A stretch of 64,000 nt of DNA from Gnetum montanum. Taxonomy: Eukaryota > Streptophyta > Gnetopsida > Gnetales > Gnetaceae. A program made the position numbers and the translations under genes. This document shows, one piece after another, positions 24,150 through 35,810 of the stretch. Numbering within the stretch: position 1 is the stretch's first letter; the number at the start of each line of letters is the position of its first letter. Below the pieces are notes generated by a model. It was not told the origin of the DNA and searched no databases. It saw only the letters and a list, made by a program, of their open reading frames with translations. Location: the NCBI GenBank assembly GCA_015680685.1, contig MNCI01015561.1, forward strand, positions 1,519,717 to 1,583,716. The letters run 5' to 3'.

Positions 24150-27100
24150 GAAGGTATGGGATTATTGACTGACTTTTCCTCAAACAAAATAAACGGACTT
24201 ACTTGACAAAAAATGGAATGCCCAAGTGTACGAATCAACACATTACAAAGAATGGTTGTGTTCATGATACAAAATTAGACACCATGCCTAAACTTTTTCA
24301 AAAAATCAGATAGCATGTTCCTTAATGTTGTGAAGTTGTTGGAGAAGATCAAATAGTCCCAAGTTGTGGTGGTTCTTGAGGCTTCGAGGGACCTTCACCA
24401 ACTTCACACATGGGTACCGATTGAGGTGGTTATGGTTGTCCTGCTATTGTTGCAATTTTAGGTAGGAGGCGAAAAGCATCCAATAGTGCTTTCATTTTCT
24501 CCTCCTTACTCCTAGGATCATGCATCATCCATGTAGCTTTCCCAATGTGGGTTGCAATGGACACATCCCAAGGACACAGGATTTTTGGAAACAACTCCTT
24601 TGCATTGATGAACTAGGCAATGAGCTATTTGCTTTGGATGTTGAATGCCCTGACTATGTTCTTTAGCTCCTAGTAGTCATTCATCCATTTGGCTAGGTTC
24701 TTAGTGATAGATTGTTAATCTCTAAATTGCCCTCTGAGAACTTTGAGTTTAGTGTTTGTGGTCTCAAGCTTCTACTTGGTGTCTTTGTGGTGCTTGAACT
24801 TAGCCTTGTATAGTAGATATGAGCTAGCCTCTTGTTTCTCCAATTCTAACCATGGTTGTCCAATAGTCAGCATTGCTAGATTTTCATAATGGAGATTGGC
24901 GAACTCCATGTACTCTATCATTTCCTCGATTTACAACTCCTTCAAGTAGATCTCCACTTTGTTGTAGGCATTAATCAAATCAATGATGGGTTGCCACATC
25001 TCTCTTTCTTGTTGGAGATAGTGGAGAGTTTCATTCAATTTTGCCTTCACCATCTGAATTTGTTTTTCATTCACTTCCTTCTACAGGCCAACTTGGTCCC
25101 TGTAGTGATTCTTCACTTTCTCAAATTTGAGGGGTTCATTCTTTCAAGTGATGATCTTGATGGTATACTTTTGATGCAAGGAGCATACCTCCTTAATTAA
25201 TAGATTATGGTTTTCTATGATCAATTTCCTTAGTTCAGTGTTTACCCTGGCAAACTGCTCTTACTATTGGTGAATGAATTCTTGCATTTGATCTTTCTAA
25301 GCATCAACATTTCACAGGTGATGATTCTATGCAGTTAATGCTTCATTCTTTTTGTGCATCTGATTCAAGTCCTTTTTTGATTGAGTACATTTCAACTTCT
25401 GCTATGGACTATTTAAAGATGGCCATCACTGACTCCTACTTAGCCTTTTGAAATCATTCTTGAAGCTATTTGATAGCATCATCTCTTATCATTACCGGGC
25501 TAAGGATTGCTTAATTTTCAAGCCGGCCATGAAGTTCGACAACCTCCATGGCCAAGCATTGATTCTGTTCTTGGGTTGTTTCTAGTTGTCCCTCCAAGAT
25601 AATGCATTTACCCATTGCATTTAGCAACTTCGATTAGGTTGCAGTGATGTTCTCTGGAAGATAAAAAATGTCCAGAGTCGATTGCCTAGTTCCTACCAGT
25701 CATTCCAACAACGTTTTGTGCTAGGTTGCATTCAATTTTTTGCTGACCATGCCTATGGATGTTTGCACATCTTGAATTGTAGATATGTTTGGTACAAATG
25801 CCATGGGTGCATTCAATGATTCTGTGACATGATCAAAAACCACTTCTACTGCTATCTTTTTCCATTGGTGCTACATCACCAAGACAATTGCCTCTTCACC
25901 TTCCTCCAACCGCACTAAGAAACTGGTGGCATTCCTAGAGATTTTTGGGAATAGATGATGTGTTGTTAGTGACATTGTCACTTCTCGAGCATTGGGATAT
26001 GACTTCAAAGGTAGCTACGTTCATTGGATAGAGAAAATAGAACCACCCCTCTCCATCTGGCTAACTATTGAGGCCACCTTGTTAAGTTGACTCATTGTTA
26101 GTTAGTACACAGATAGACCTACCTCACTCGTTCATGCATGTTGCTCTTTCTTGCTTAAGAGCTATTCTTGGATTTTCTACAGATGTTTAATGGTTGCATA
26201 GGCCTTTAGTGTTATTTCTTAAGTGGGTTGTGATGGCAGTAGCTCCTCTAATTGAGTCATTACTGACATCTTCTCTTTCATAATCTTGAACAATGAAGCC
26301 AAAGGAGTATGCCTGAGTGTATCATTAGAGTAGTGAAAAATTCCTACCCTCTTGTAAAGTTTTCTAATGAGGCGTGGAAAGGGTAGGGTATTCCTTCCAT
26401 GTTCATTTTCTTTGAAATACTTCTCAACTTCCAAGTATAGCAATTATGGAAGGTTAACGGGGAACTTCTCGCTTAGAGCGATGTATGCCTAAGTAGAGAA
26501 AGCAGTCACCTTTCTTGGCCTCACCATTGGATTGAGGTGATAGGCTGTGATCTTGAACTAAATTCGCTTTGCTAGTGTGAGCACACAAAACTCCTTACAG
26601 TCCATCCCATAGCAACACTATGTCCACTCCTTCTTAGACTCAAGGTCACCTTACATGGATAATTCTGCCAGCTATGTTCCAGTGTCAGGCAACCCAAGTG
26701 CTTGTGCAATAGCTTTTTCCGAATAGGATAGTTAAATATCCTTAATCTTAACTATGGATCCTAGCTTCTGATTATTCCAGAAAAGGTATGTCTCTCCCAT
26801 GTACCACTTCCCACTAGACATGATGATTAGCCACATGGGAGAGGTTCCCACATGGCCTAAAGTTTATCTCTTGAAGAATGGATTGTTGAATCTCTCGAAA
26901 CTTGATGATATCAAGGTAGGCTTGAGTTAAAGTGACCTTGCCTTGGCATGGGACTAGGCACTTCTCCTCTTTGTGATTGTTCAGTTGGCACTTCTTCCTC
27001 TAGAATCTGTCAGATAGATTCCACTTCAGACTCCTCGCAAAGAGGTCCCATTGCATGGATTGCCTTAGGTAGTTCTTGGCCTTGTTCTTGTTGGCCCTTC

Positions 27101-27170
27101 TAGCTCTGGGTCATTTCTCTCGTGGTTGCAAGGTTTCTCCTTCCTACAGACATTTTTGTTTGGGTGCCAT
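24150..27170 (-). pseudogene. element B ORF2: plant transposon-like domain plus long coiled coil
   Basis: Possible starts are ATG at 27170 (MAPKQK) or 27153 (MSVGRRN). A charged N-terminus is followed by the domain that includes HGRNTLPFPRLIRKLYKRVG (about 26385-26325). The same block in element A reads GKMALPFPYIIRKL. Downstream, about 26000-24850, the minus strand codes for Glu/Gln/Leu-rich heptads such as LEGQLETTQEQNQCLAMEVV. Many in-frame stops are present. The frame lies in the sense direction, after pol and just before the polypurine tract and 3' LTR. Its function is unknown; the domain resembles the 'putative plant transposon protein' family. Confidence 0.6.
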
Positions 27171-27504
27171 CTATAATCACAATAAGACCATGGATTAGCA
27201 ATCATTTTGTAACCTTAAAAAAATTGGGATGCCTTAACTCTTAAGGATGGTTACACTTTGGCTAAGTTGTGATTATGGCTCATTTAATTAATCCAATTAC
27301 CATTTATTTATGTATTTTCATTAATAATTCATCTAGAACATTGTTGGAAGGGTTAACTTGTGAAAACGTTGATGTTTATATATGATTAAGGTTATTAGCC
27401 CTTTGGAGGAGTTAGGGAAATTTCTAAAAATTTCATCAAATTTTCATTGGAAACCTTAAGGTTTGTGGTCCCCACAATAAAAATCTTACCTTCGGTAAGC
27501 ACAT

Positions 27505-28296
27505 TGATGAGTCAATTTTTTTCACCGTGACATCGCGTATGTGATATTGTAGCCTGTCTCCTCATCTATAAATAAGAGGTAGACAGTTTTGATAGATAGT
27601 TTTTTAGTTCTTAGTTTTAGTGTTAAGTTTTATGTAGTTTTTTTCTCAACCCTTTTCCTCCTAGTGTATGCCCGTAGTGTGGTGATTGTAATTGTACGAC
27701 ACCTTTATTCGAGTGTGACGTACTTAGACACGCACATGATCAGAAATAAAGATCAAGATTACTTCATCATTGCAGCATTCACTTAACTTAATTATTTATT
27801 TAATTGTTATTTATTGCTTTCCTAGTTAATCTCTTCTCACCGCTAAACTCCTATTAAACACGGAATGAGTACGACTTGATTACGAGCATTTAAGTGTGAC
27901 TACTTGGTAATCCAGTAGTGTACCTAGGATCTGCGCTTGGTAATCCCAGTGGTAGTTATGCACGAGGTCCAAGATGTGTATGGATGATTGAGGAACGGAT
28001 GCTCATTGCACTTAGGCTAGTTTAGATTCTCTCTCACCCTTTCTCTCTTAGCTTAGTCAATATTACTTTCCATTATTCTCAAGAGTATCATTAGCATAGA
28101 AACACATCATACACCCCACTCTGGACTAAACCATATGTGACAAAGCTAATACTAGTCTAGGTGGAAAGACAACAAACTGCAACCTAAGGTTAACTATCTA
28201 GATGCCACAACTAGTCCGTCTGCGGAGTTCAACTTGATCGTGCATGTAACGCTCGTATTTCTATGGTTGAGTGTAGGGGTACCTTGCCACTCATCA
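27505..28296 (+). repeat. element A 5' LTR
   Basis: It is nearly collinear with 34786-35593. U3 carries two 14-bp spaced GATATC-like units (27529 and 27543). TATAAA is at 27567-27572. The R/U5 part has CTTTATTCGAG, an AATAAA and the paired segments 27875-27882 and 27985-27992. It is 16 bp shorter than the 3' LTR, mostly because it has one GATATC unit fewer. Confidence 0.93.
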
Positions 28297-28297
28297 T

Positions 28298-28315
28298 TGG
28301 CGTCGTTGCCGAGGA
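28298..28315 (+). other. primer-binding site of element A
   Basis: TGGCGTCGTTGCCGAGGA lies one base after the LTR. It differs at two positions from TGGCGCCGTTGCCGGGGA, the tRNA-Asp-type PBS known from Athila/Tat-like plant elements. Elements B (43703-43686, minus) and C (62151-62168) have related sites. Confidence 0.8.
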
Positions 28316-28438
28316 TGGTGCTAGTTATCTAGATTAGTTATATCATACAAGGTCGTTGTACAGGACTTAATGATATATCTTTTATGAAAAAAATAATTAT
28401 AAAAAGTCACATATAAATTTACACACAATTTCACAACG

Positions 28439-30413
28439 ATGCCTCTCCTACAAGACTATAATAATGCCACACCTGGTGAGGAAGTTCATTGGAGAACCAA
28501 TGAATTATATGACAATGAAGATTGGAGTACACAACCTGAAGTGGGGATTTCTTATAAACATGAATGAATGCAACATCATCCCAACGCACGAAAGCATAAC
28601 TTACCCGATGACGATGAACCCCTATTGGCCGCTACAAGCCTAATGCAAATACAAGAGGCTGGTCGAATCTCCCGTAGGCATCATAAAGAGAGCTATCTAC
28701 CTAGGCTCGATTTAAACAACTTTCCCAATTCTTTAGGAGGCCATGACTTAGATCCACAACAACATTTACAAGCCTTCTACGATGCCTGCACATGGAACAA
28801 CATTGATAACGGTTGGAAAAAAATCAAGCTCTTTCCTATGACACTTGTTGGCCAAGAAAAAGTATTATAGATTGTTAAAACCAAATTCAATACGACGCTG
28901 GCCAACAATGGTAGAACTATTTGGAGAAAGATATCAAACCTACACAAGAGTGTCAGCCTTGAGGAAACAAATCCAGGAGTGTAAACAAGCACAACATGAA
29001 CCCTTGGACATGGCCTTAGAAAGATATTATGCACTGTTAAACAATTGTCCAGGCCATGAGTTCTCTGAGGAAAGGCTAATGTATCATATCATTGATGGGC
29101 TTCATGATGAAACAAGAGAAACCCTAGGGATGTATGCCCAAGGTCAACTATATGAACTACGAACCCATCAAGTCCAAGAGCTTATTAAGCGGGTACCAAA
29201 AGAAGAAGGAGAAATGGCTAGATGGGAGAGTGCTGAAAAACATCAATAGGACCAAAATCTCAACTTAACAAAGGTCCATAATCATAAAAAGGAGAAATCA
29301 ATCAATCTCAGGGAGGAAGAACCATCTTTGCCAATACAACAATCATTAAAAGAAATCGAGGTAAAGATCAATAAGATGTTGAAATGGATGCATAAAAAGT
29401 GTGGAGAATATATCGATATCATTAGAGATAGAGTTTTGACAACCCGAGAAGTAGGAAAAAGTATCAGTAGACAATCAAAAAGAAGAGATAAGGAAAATAA
29501 GAGCTCAACTGCCAATCACACGTATGAATGCAACATTTTCCTGTATGATCACCCCAAGGGCCAGTGCCCAATCTTGTTACATTTATACAAGCATTGGGGA
29601 AATATGTTACACCCAGAGTTCGTACAAAGATACTGTGTTCGATCATAGTGGCAACAATCTCAGTCGTGGGGGAAGTCATCCCTAAACTAGAGATACCCTT
29701 CATATCATCCGAATCGAAATGCTTATCTAGTTCAACATCCTATTTCCCAAACTGGGCCAACATACTCTATCTCATTGCATTACTATTCTTCTCAATACTC
29801 TCAGCCCATGTCCTCAACACAACCACCACATTGTGCATCTTACACTTCTCCTAATTTTCAACATTCTCATCCTTTCCCTCCTTCTACATCACCACCAACT
29901 ATTCCTAAGGTGTTTGCACCACAACAACAACCCCCAAACGTTACTTGTGCTACTATTGCCAATAGCAGTGAGAGACCTTAGCAACATTGAAGGCGTCCCT
30001 TCTTTAGAAATGGCCCTAGGAAGGGATAACACAATTCCAATGCCACTTCATCCTCCAACTCAGCATAAGTCCAACACTATGGTGCATCGAATCCAATGCC
30101 TCATGTCACTTCATCAGGGCCACTAGTTAACACTCCAACAACCATACGGCCCAATGAACACAAGCATGGAGGGCAACATCCTGATCCTTGCATACCATCT
30201 AATGGTCCCAAATATCATAGTGGGTCAACTCTTTATCCGAGAACCACATCTCATAAATTGCCCCACTATGCTTACTATAACCAAGTGTGTGAACCCCAAT
30301 GGGGTAAGTATGACCAAGTCTCAATACTTCCAACATGCAAGGATCCTCATCTTCCATTTATTAATCTTTGCCATCCTGAACCATTTAGTTATGGGGGATA
30401 TCTCCCATTTTAA
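28439..30413 (+). pseudogene. element A gag
   Basis: ATG at 28439 (MPLLQDYNNATPGEEV). A stop falls near 28565, then come DDDEPLLAATSLMQIQEA and LDLNNFPNSLGGHDLDPQQH. There is a frameshift in the A-rich run near 28855. The frame then stays the same, with stops, to 30413. The capsid-like retrotransposon gag core is clear: IRRWPTMVELFGERYQTYTR, followed by LRKQIQECKQAQHEPLDMAL. After a basic/charged linker comes ECNIFLYDHPKGQCPILLHL, a Cys/His block that is not a standard CCHC knuckle, then a Pro/Gln/Ser-rich tail. The N-terminus lacks the DFTFILHQDE block found in B and C gag. It would build the particle that packages the element RNA. Confidence 0.85.
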
Positions 30414-31780
30414 TAACAAGTAGGATTAATAGATATTTTTCACTTTCTTTAAATTTACAATTTTTGTTTTCCAGTTTTTCATCTTTAATTTCTTGTTTTG
30501 TCTTTTTGTCTTTTTATGTTTTTTTTTCTTTCTTACAAGTAATCTCATCTACAAATAAAACACTCATGTGGCTCATTGATTGAGGTGTGTTCTATGTTAT
30601 CAAGTCTCAAACGATCAATTATTTGGACAGTGAGCCCATTACACCCACTCATCCATTCTACAAATAAGAGGTTCTGTTCGACGGTACAATGATATTCTTG
30701 ACATTCTTAAAACTTAAAATTAATTTTGTGTTCATTGTACTTAGAATGAAGAAGGATGGACCAAGAGGGAATGTGACATTAAGGGGACTTGCGGATTCTC
30801 TTTGGTGACGTTTTTGAGAGTTATCATGCAATGTGGTTGTACTAAGATCCTTGTGATCTAACAAAAAATGGGAGTAAGAGTAATCAATAGGGCACTCAAA
30901 AATCCAATGCTGTTCTAGGGGGTCCCACTGGAAAGACATGCACCCATGCTTGAAGGTTGGCAGCTTTTTTGGATTTAGTAGAGAGAGAAAAGAGAGAGAG
31001 AGAGAACAAAGGAAGTGTCACAAAACAAAAATCATTCCTCCCTTGAACAAAATGCCAAGTGATCGTACACCTTGTTGTTGTGGTACTCTCATAGTTGTTC
31101 ATCATGGGATGAAATAATGCAGTGTCATTGATCAGAGTAATGGACTTGGTCTTGATCTTGGAACGGTGAGTTAATGACACATTAATCATGCTTTACATGC
31201 AGGATTCATTGTGCCCTGGGTCAGTTACCTCATGTCCTAATCTCTACAATCCCTTCTATACCCCGTCTCATCTCACTATTCATGTAATTGTTATTTGTGT
31301 CTTGTGTAGTGTAGAATTCTTACCTCATTTTGGTGATATTTACATGTGTGTGTTTTGTGGAACCAGTGCGAATTACATTTAACTCTTTGAGTGCCCACAG
31401 ACACTTTTAAGTGTGCTTACGCAAGGGCATTATAGGTTGGAACCTACTTTGGGGAGGACCCACTTGTGTAATTTTTGTAATTTGCACTCATGACCCACCT
31501 TCCACACACCATTTATTACCCTTAGCATATTACCAACGACTTCCTTTCCCTTATTACTATTCCTCTGAATCAACGTTCCTATGTAACCATTACATGGCCT
31601 TTTTCTCTCACTTGCCACCCAAGGCCTTATTGCTCAAGTCAACCCACATATCATTATTCGTGCCTTCGAAACGAGTTAAATTACCCTAGAGTCCTTAAAC
31701 ACCTTCGACATGTCCTTAATTCCCATTATTAACTTTCAAAAAAGAACCCTAAAAATTTGGTATTTTCCCTTGGGCCTAAA
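30414..31780 (+). other. element A spacer where pol would be expected
   Basis: No pol domain is found. A GA-rich microsatellite occupies 30980-31005. The words around 31446-31470 (GGGGAGGACCCACTT) recur on the minus strand of B at about 36135-36113, which in B lies downstream of integrase. So at least part of this spacer is the post-pol region, and pol appears to have been deleted rather than replaced. Confidence 0.6.
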
Positions 31781-31794
31781 CATCGTTAGGCCAT

Positions 31795-31850
31795 GATATC
31801 GTGTACATGATGTATCGTATGTGATATCGCGTCTCGCCCGACTATATATA
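31795..31850 (+). promoter_or_regulatory. internal promoter-like block of element A (GATATC x3 plus TATA box)
   Basis: GATATC at 31795 and 31823, with the imperfect unit GATGTATC at 31809, gives three units spaced 14 bp. TATATATA follows at 31843-31850. The same arrangement of GATATC units at 14-bp spacing followed by a TATA box marks U3 of the A and C LTRs. It lies about 480 bp upstream of ORF2 and in the same direction. A promoter function is inferred from this resemblance. Confidence 0.6.
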
Positions 31851-32324
31851 CGACCCCCCCAACACTTAACCTCATTTTTCACAAATCACACGGGGGAGTT
31901 TTTCAAATTTTTCTCTACAACTCATGAGTGTGACACCCTTGCTTTTCTACCTATATCTTAGTCACTGGTACTTTGATTTTTATTTCGTCTGAACTTGCTT
32001 GAACCTGGAGTGCTCAACTTAGTCATGGGGGAGGGACATACGTCGAATAGCACATAACTTTTTGGGAATTTTTCATCTCCCAAAGGACATTATCAAGGGT
32101 AATTAGTTATAAAATTAGGAATAAAATGTGCTGAAAATAATTTCATTCCCTTAGGTACATTGGGAAACTAAAATTGGAAACCACCTAAGTAAAAAGGATC
32201 CACTATTATAATCTTTTGGGAAACATCACACGGAGATAAAAAAACTAATTAATTAAGGCAAGAAGTAAGGTATAACTTAACTTCAGAAAAAACCTTACTA
32301 ACGCTTGGCATCGTGTGATTGAAG

Positions 32325-34604
32325 ATGGACCTGAAACGTGGACAACAGGAAGGTCCTACTCAAGGTGGAGGAAGTAAATGACCTAGGAGAGGCGAAGAAC
32401 AAGTCCCTACCAGACAACATGTAGAATAGAAGCAACAATCATTTAACATTCATCAAGAGGACCCTCCTACCGTATAGTCCAGGCAGGCAGAAGGAGGAGC
32501 TATTGCAGTGCCTGAATAGGGACAACATCTCACGTTGCCCCAGGATTGTGTTTAGGCTATCCACGAAAGGTCCACATTCATTGTGGTGATTGTGGAATTA
32601 AATTTTGAATCTTTTGAAGAGTTCTCTCTCGAGGCTGTTAGGGATCACCTAAAAGGATCTCCCTTATGGCCTACCCTCTCTAAAAGTAGTGTCTGGTACC
32701 TAGGGGAGACGTACCAATTTTGGCACAACAGAGAACAAGGAACCACCATTAACATTTGTGATGTGACAATCGATTTATCCGCGCAGGACATTTCAAAAGT
32801 ATTAAACATTCTAAATATAGGGCCCTAAGTTGCTCAGTTGTCTACCCATTTAGACCCCGATGTGCGATGAGTTTGGTTGAAAAGGGCATATGGTAGGGAT
32901 AAGACATTTGGAGAGCTGACGAAGGAAGAAAGGATCTATTTCAAAATTGGAACATATCACCTCTTCCCCACGAAGGGCTTAAAAAGAATATCAACATATG
33001 CGGCAAGAGGATGTGCAGTGTTGATGGAAAAGGTTAATGCTAACCTGCCTCATCTATATTTGATGGAGATCTTGATGTGGTTCGAGCAATGGAAGACAGG
33101 GAAGATGGCGTTGCCCTTCCCTTACATTATCAGGAAACTATGCTGACGTGCTGGTATCAGTGGATACACTAATGATGTCCTTAGAAAAGCCCAAAATGCT
33201 TCATATGCTGAACTGTTATAGCCACCAATCGCAAGGAAAATCACTGGTGAGATGCTAGGACTAGAACAAGAAGAAGAACAGATAGCTGAACCAACTGCAA
33301 CTCAACTTGCAGAACCCAACCAACTTCCAAGTATAGGACCCAGCCAACAATAGGAAGTAGGGCCTAGCATGGGCCAAGATCAACCACCGCCACCACAAGA
33401 TTACAGACCATCGATGAGCCATCTTACGGGCATTACTGAGACGGTCAGTTGGGGAAGTCGTGATGACACAAATCTCTTTTGCATCATTGATGATGCCATA
33501 CAACCCACAGTTTCTTTGGATTGTGCAAGGGGTGAAGTGTCTATTTATACAAGAGGAGAGGAAAGTACTTGGTCACAAAAGATCTTAGGAAACACTACAT
33601 CTTTCCAAGTGCAATTAGAAATTGGTGAAAGGTCCACAGTGGTGGTCATGCAATACCAGGATGCAGCGGGAACCGCAGAAGTGGTCGTAGACCATATTAA
33701 AGAATCATTCAATGTACCTGTTGTACCACCAACAGATCTCACGGGAGCATGAGATGCTTACACTTTAGCCGGAATGTCAATGATTGCTGTGGAACATGAG
33801 GATGTGCTTGATCGATTGTTACAAATAGGACAAGTAATGATGTCCCTGTTTGACATCCCTCAAGATGTTACAACAATTCAATCAGATCTCATTTCCACTA
33901 AGGGGAAGCTATTCTTAATAGAAGTGAGGGCTGAGCATGCTGAAGTAAAGGTGCAGAAATTACAAGAAAAGATCATAGCCCTACAAGCAGCACAACGAGA
34001 CCCTTTGTAATTTGTCCAATATCTTAACTCCAATAGCCCACCAGGCGGAAGTTAAGAATCGGGACTTGCAGATTCAAGATCTTATAGAATACATGGAGTT
34101 GGGAAACCTACGGTATGCCAACCTTACCATGTTAATAGTAGGGTGCCCAAGAACAGAGCTCGAGCAACAGGTAGCTACTGCCTAGATCAAATATGAAATA
34201 GAACTTGCAGAACGCAAGAATATATTGCAAAAACTTGAGATTGCAAGTTTTGAACTTGAGGTGGTGAAGGTAAGCTACCAAGGACAAAAAGGTGTCACAA
34301 TAGATTTGGCTCGATGGCTTGCAGATTTTCAAGAGTACAGAGACAAAGCCAGAGCCTACGAGGAGGAACGATAGGTATTTGTGGCCTGGTATGTCAAGGC
34401 AAATCAAATGTTTCCACAACTACCCTGCCCATGGGAAGTGCTAACTCCATCAAATATTGAAACATTAGCATGGATGGCATAGGATCCCAAACCAAAGAGG
34501 AGAAACTCCAAGCCATACTTCAACGTCATCAAGCCTTAAGACCTGGAGCACAAGACAAGGGGAAAGCACCTATGGAGGAGCCACCGCCACCAGGAACTAC
34601 ATGA
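32325..34604 (+). pseudogene. element A ORF2: plant transposon-like domain plus coiled coil
   Basis: ATG at 32325 (MDLKRGQQEGPTQGGGSK); the same frame also ends at TGA 34602-34604 after APMEEPPPPGTT. Stop codons interrupt it at several places, and around 34010-34600 readable stretches shift between frames. The N-terminal domain includes FESFEEFSLEAVRDHLKGS, SVWYLGETYQFWHN and GKMALPFPYIIRKL (about 33095-33140). The middle is Pro/Gln-rich, and the C-terminal half is heptad-rich (about 33850-34350). It matches B ORF2 in order and position, just before the polypurine tract. No catalytic motif is recognised. A structural or nucleic-acid-binding accessory role is possible but not shown. Confidence 0.65.
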
Positions 34605-34785
34605 GTTCCACCAATTTTGTAGCTGTAGCACATTCTTTGTGTTGTGTCTCAATCTTGTCTTGATTCCATACTATGGCATAAATCCATTTTCATCATCCAA
34701 TAATCTCGTACCTATCCACTATGTAATCAATGAAGCTTTTTCTCACTGTAACTTGAGGATGAGTTTTCACTTAGTCATGGGGGTA

Positions 34786-35593
34786 TGATGAGTTGCAATT
34801 TTGTTCACCGCGATATCGTGTATGTGATATCATGTGCGTGATATCACAGCCTGTATCCTTATCTATAAATAAGAGGTAGATAGTTTCGATAGACATTTTT
34901 TCAGTTCTTAGTTTTAGTGTTAAGTTTTATGTAGTTTTTCTCTCAACCCTTTTCCTCCCAGTGTATGCCCGCAGTGTGGTGATTGTAATTGTACGACACC
35001 TTTATTTGAGTGTGACGTACTTGGACATGCACATGATCGGAAATAAAGATCGAGATTACTTCATCATTGCAGCATTCACTTAGCTTAATTATTTATTTAA
35101 TTGTTATTTATTGCTTTCCTAGTTAATCTCTTCTCACCCCTAAACTCCTATTAAATGAGGAATGAGTACAACTTGATTACGAGCATTTAAGTGTGACTAC
35201 TTGGTAACCCAGTAGCGTACCTAGGATCTGTGCTTGGTAATCCTAGTGGTAGTCACGCATGAGGTCCAAGATGTGTACAGATGATTGAGGAATGGATGCT
35301 TATCGCACTTAGGCTAGTTTAGATTCTCTCTCACCCTTTCTCTCTTAGTTTAGTCAATATTACTTTCCATTGTCCTCAGGAGTAGCATTAGCATAGAAAC
35401 ACATCATACACCCCACTCTAGACTAAACCATACATGAAAAAGCTAATACTAGTCCAGGTGGGAAGACAGCGAAATACGACCTAAGGTTAACTATCTAGAT
35501 GCCACAACTAGTCCATCTGCAGAGTTTGACTGGATTACACATGTAACAGTCGTATTCGTATGGTTGAGTGTAGGGGTACCTCGCCACTCATCA
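34786..35593 (+). repeat. element A 3' LTR
   Basis: It is preceded by the purine-rich CATGGGGGTA (34776-34785). U3 has three GATATC units at exactly 14-bp spacing (34812, 34826, 34840), and TATAAA is at about 34864. The end, GTGTAGGGGTACCTCGCCAC then TCATCA, is shared with the other LTRs. It differs from the 5' LTR by scattered C/T and G/A changes plus the extra unit. Confidence 0.93.
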
Positions 35594-35720
35594 CACATGA
35601 TTGAAAAATGGAGTGATTTGGACAAACGGTTGGGAAGTTATGAGCTCTAGAAGGTTTTGGGCTCTGAAAAATTTCAAAAACTCCTCATGTTATGAGTAAA
35701 TGCAAAAAATTACAAAGTGT

Positions 35721-35810
35721 TTGGTGGTATATATATGGTTTTTATGATGTGTCAATGAGGCCTAGTCGATTGGGCCTCATCAACTAGGGTGGATGCATCG
35801 ATGGGGCCTT
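35721..35810 (-). promoter_or_regulatory. internal promoter-like block of element B
   Basis: On the minus strand a block with GGCCCCATCGATGCATCC, GATGAGGCCC, AGGCCTCATTGACACATCAT is followed by CCATATATATACC (TATA-like). The plus-strand words TGATGTGTCAA and AGGCCT are in the same order and spacing as in the U3 of B's LTRs (24021-24039). It lies between integrase and ORF2. With the nested A removed, its TATA-like box is about 460 bp from the ORF2 ATG, close to the distance in element A. Confidence 0.55.

Larger units (their letters stand above)
27505..35593 (+). mobile_element. element A: gag plus ORF2 LTR retrotransposon lacking pol
   Basis: LTRs at 27505-28296 and 34786-35593 both begin TGATGAGT and end ACTCATCA. 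The 5-bp target duplication CACAT is exact at 27500-27504 and 35594-35598. The interior holds PBS, gag, a 1.4-kb spacer, an internal promoter-like block, ORF2 and a polypurine tract, but no protease, RT or integrase. It is nested in element B, between B's internal TATA-like box and its ORF2. It must have moved with enzymes supplied by a relative such as B or C. Confidence 0.95.

Noticed and set aside
24889-25200. Plus-strand ORF rich in Leu/Phe/His
   Set aside because: It is the complement of the coiled-coil coding region of B ORF2 (minus strand); a shadow frame.
30658-31189. Minus-strand ORFs in the element A spacer
   Set aside because: No domain, and the region contains microsatellite and spacer sequence shared with B downstream of pol; not supported as genes.
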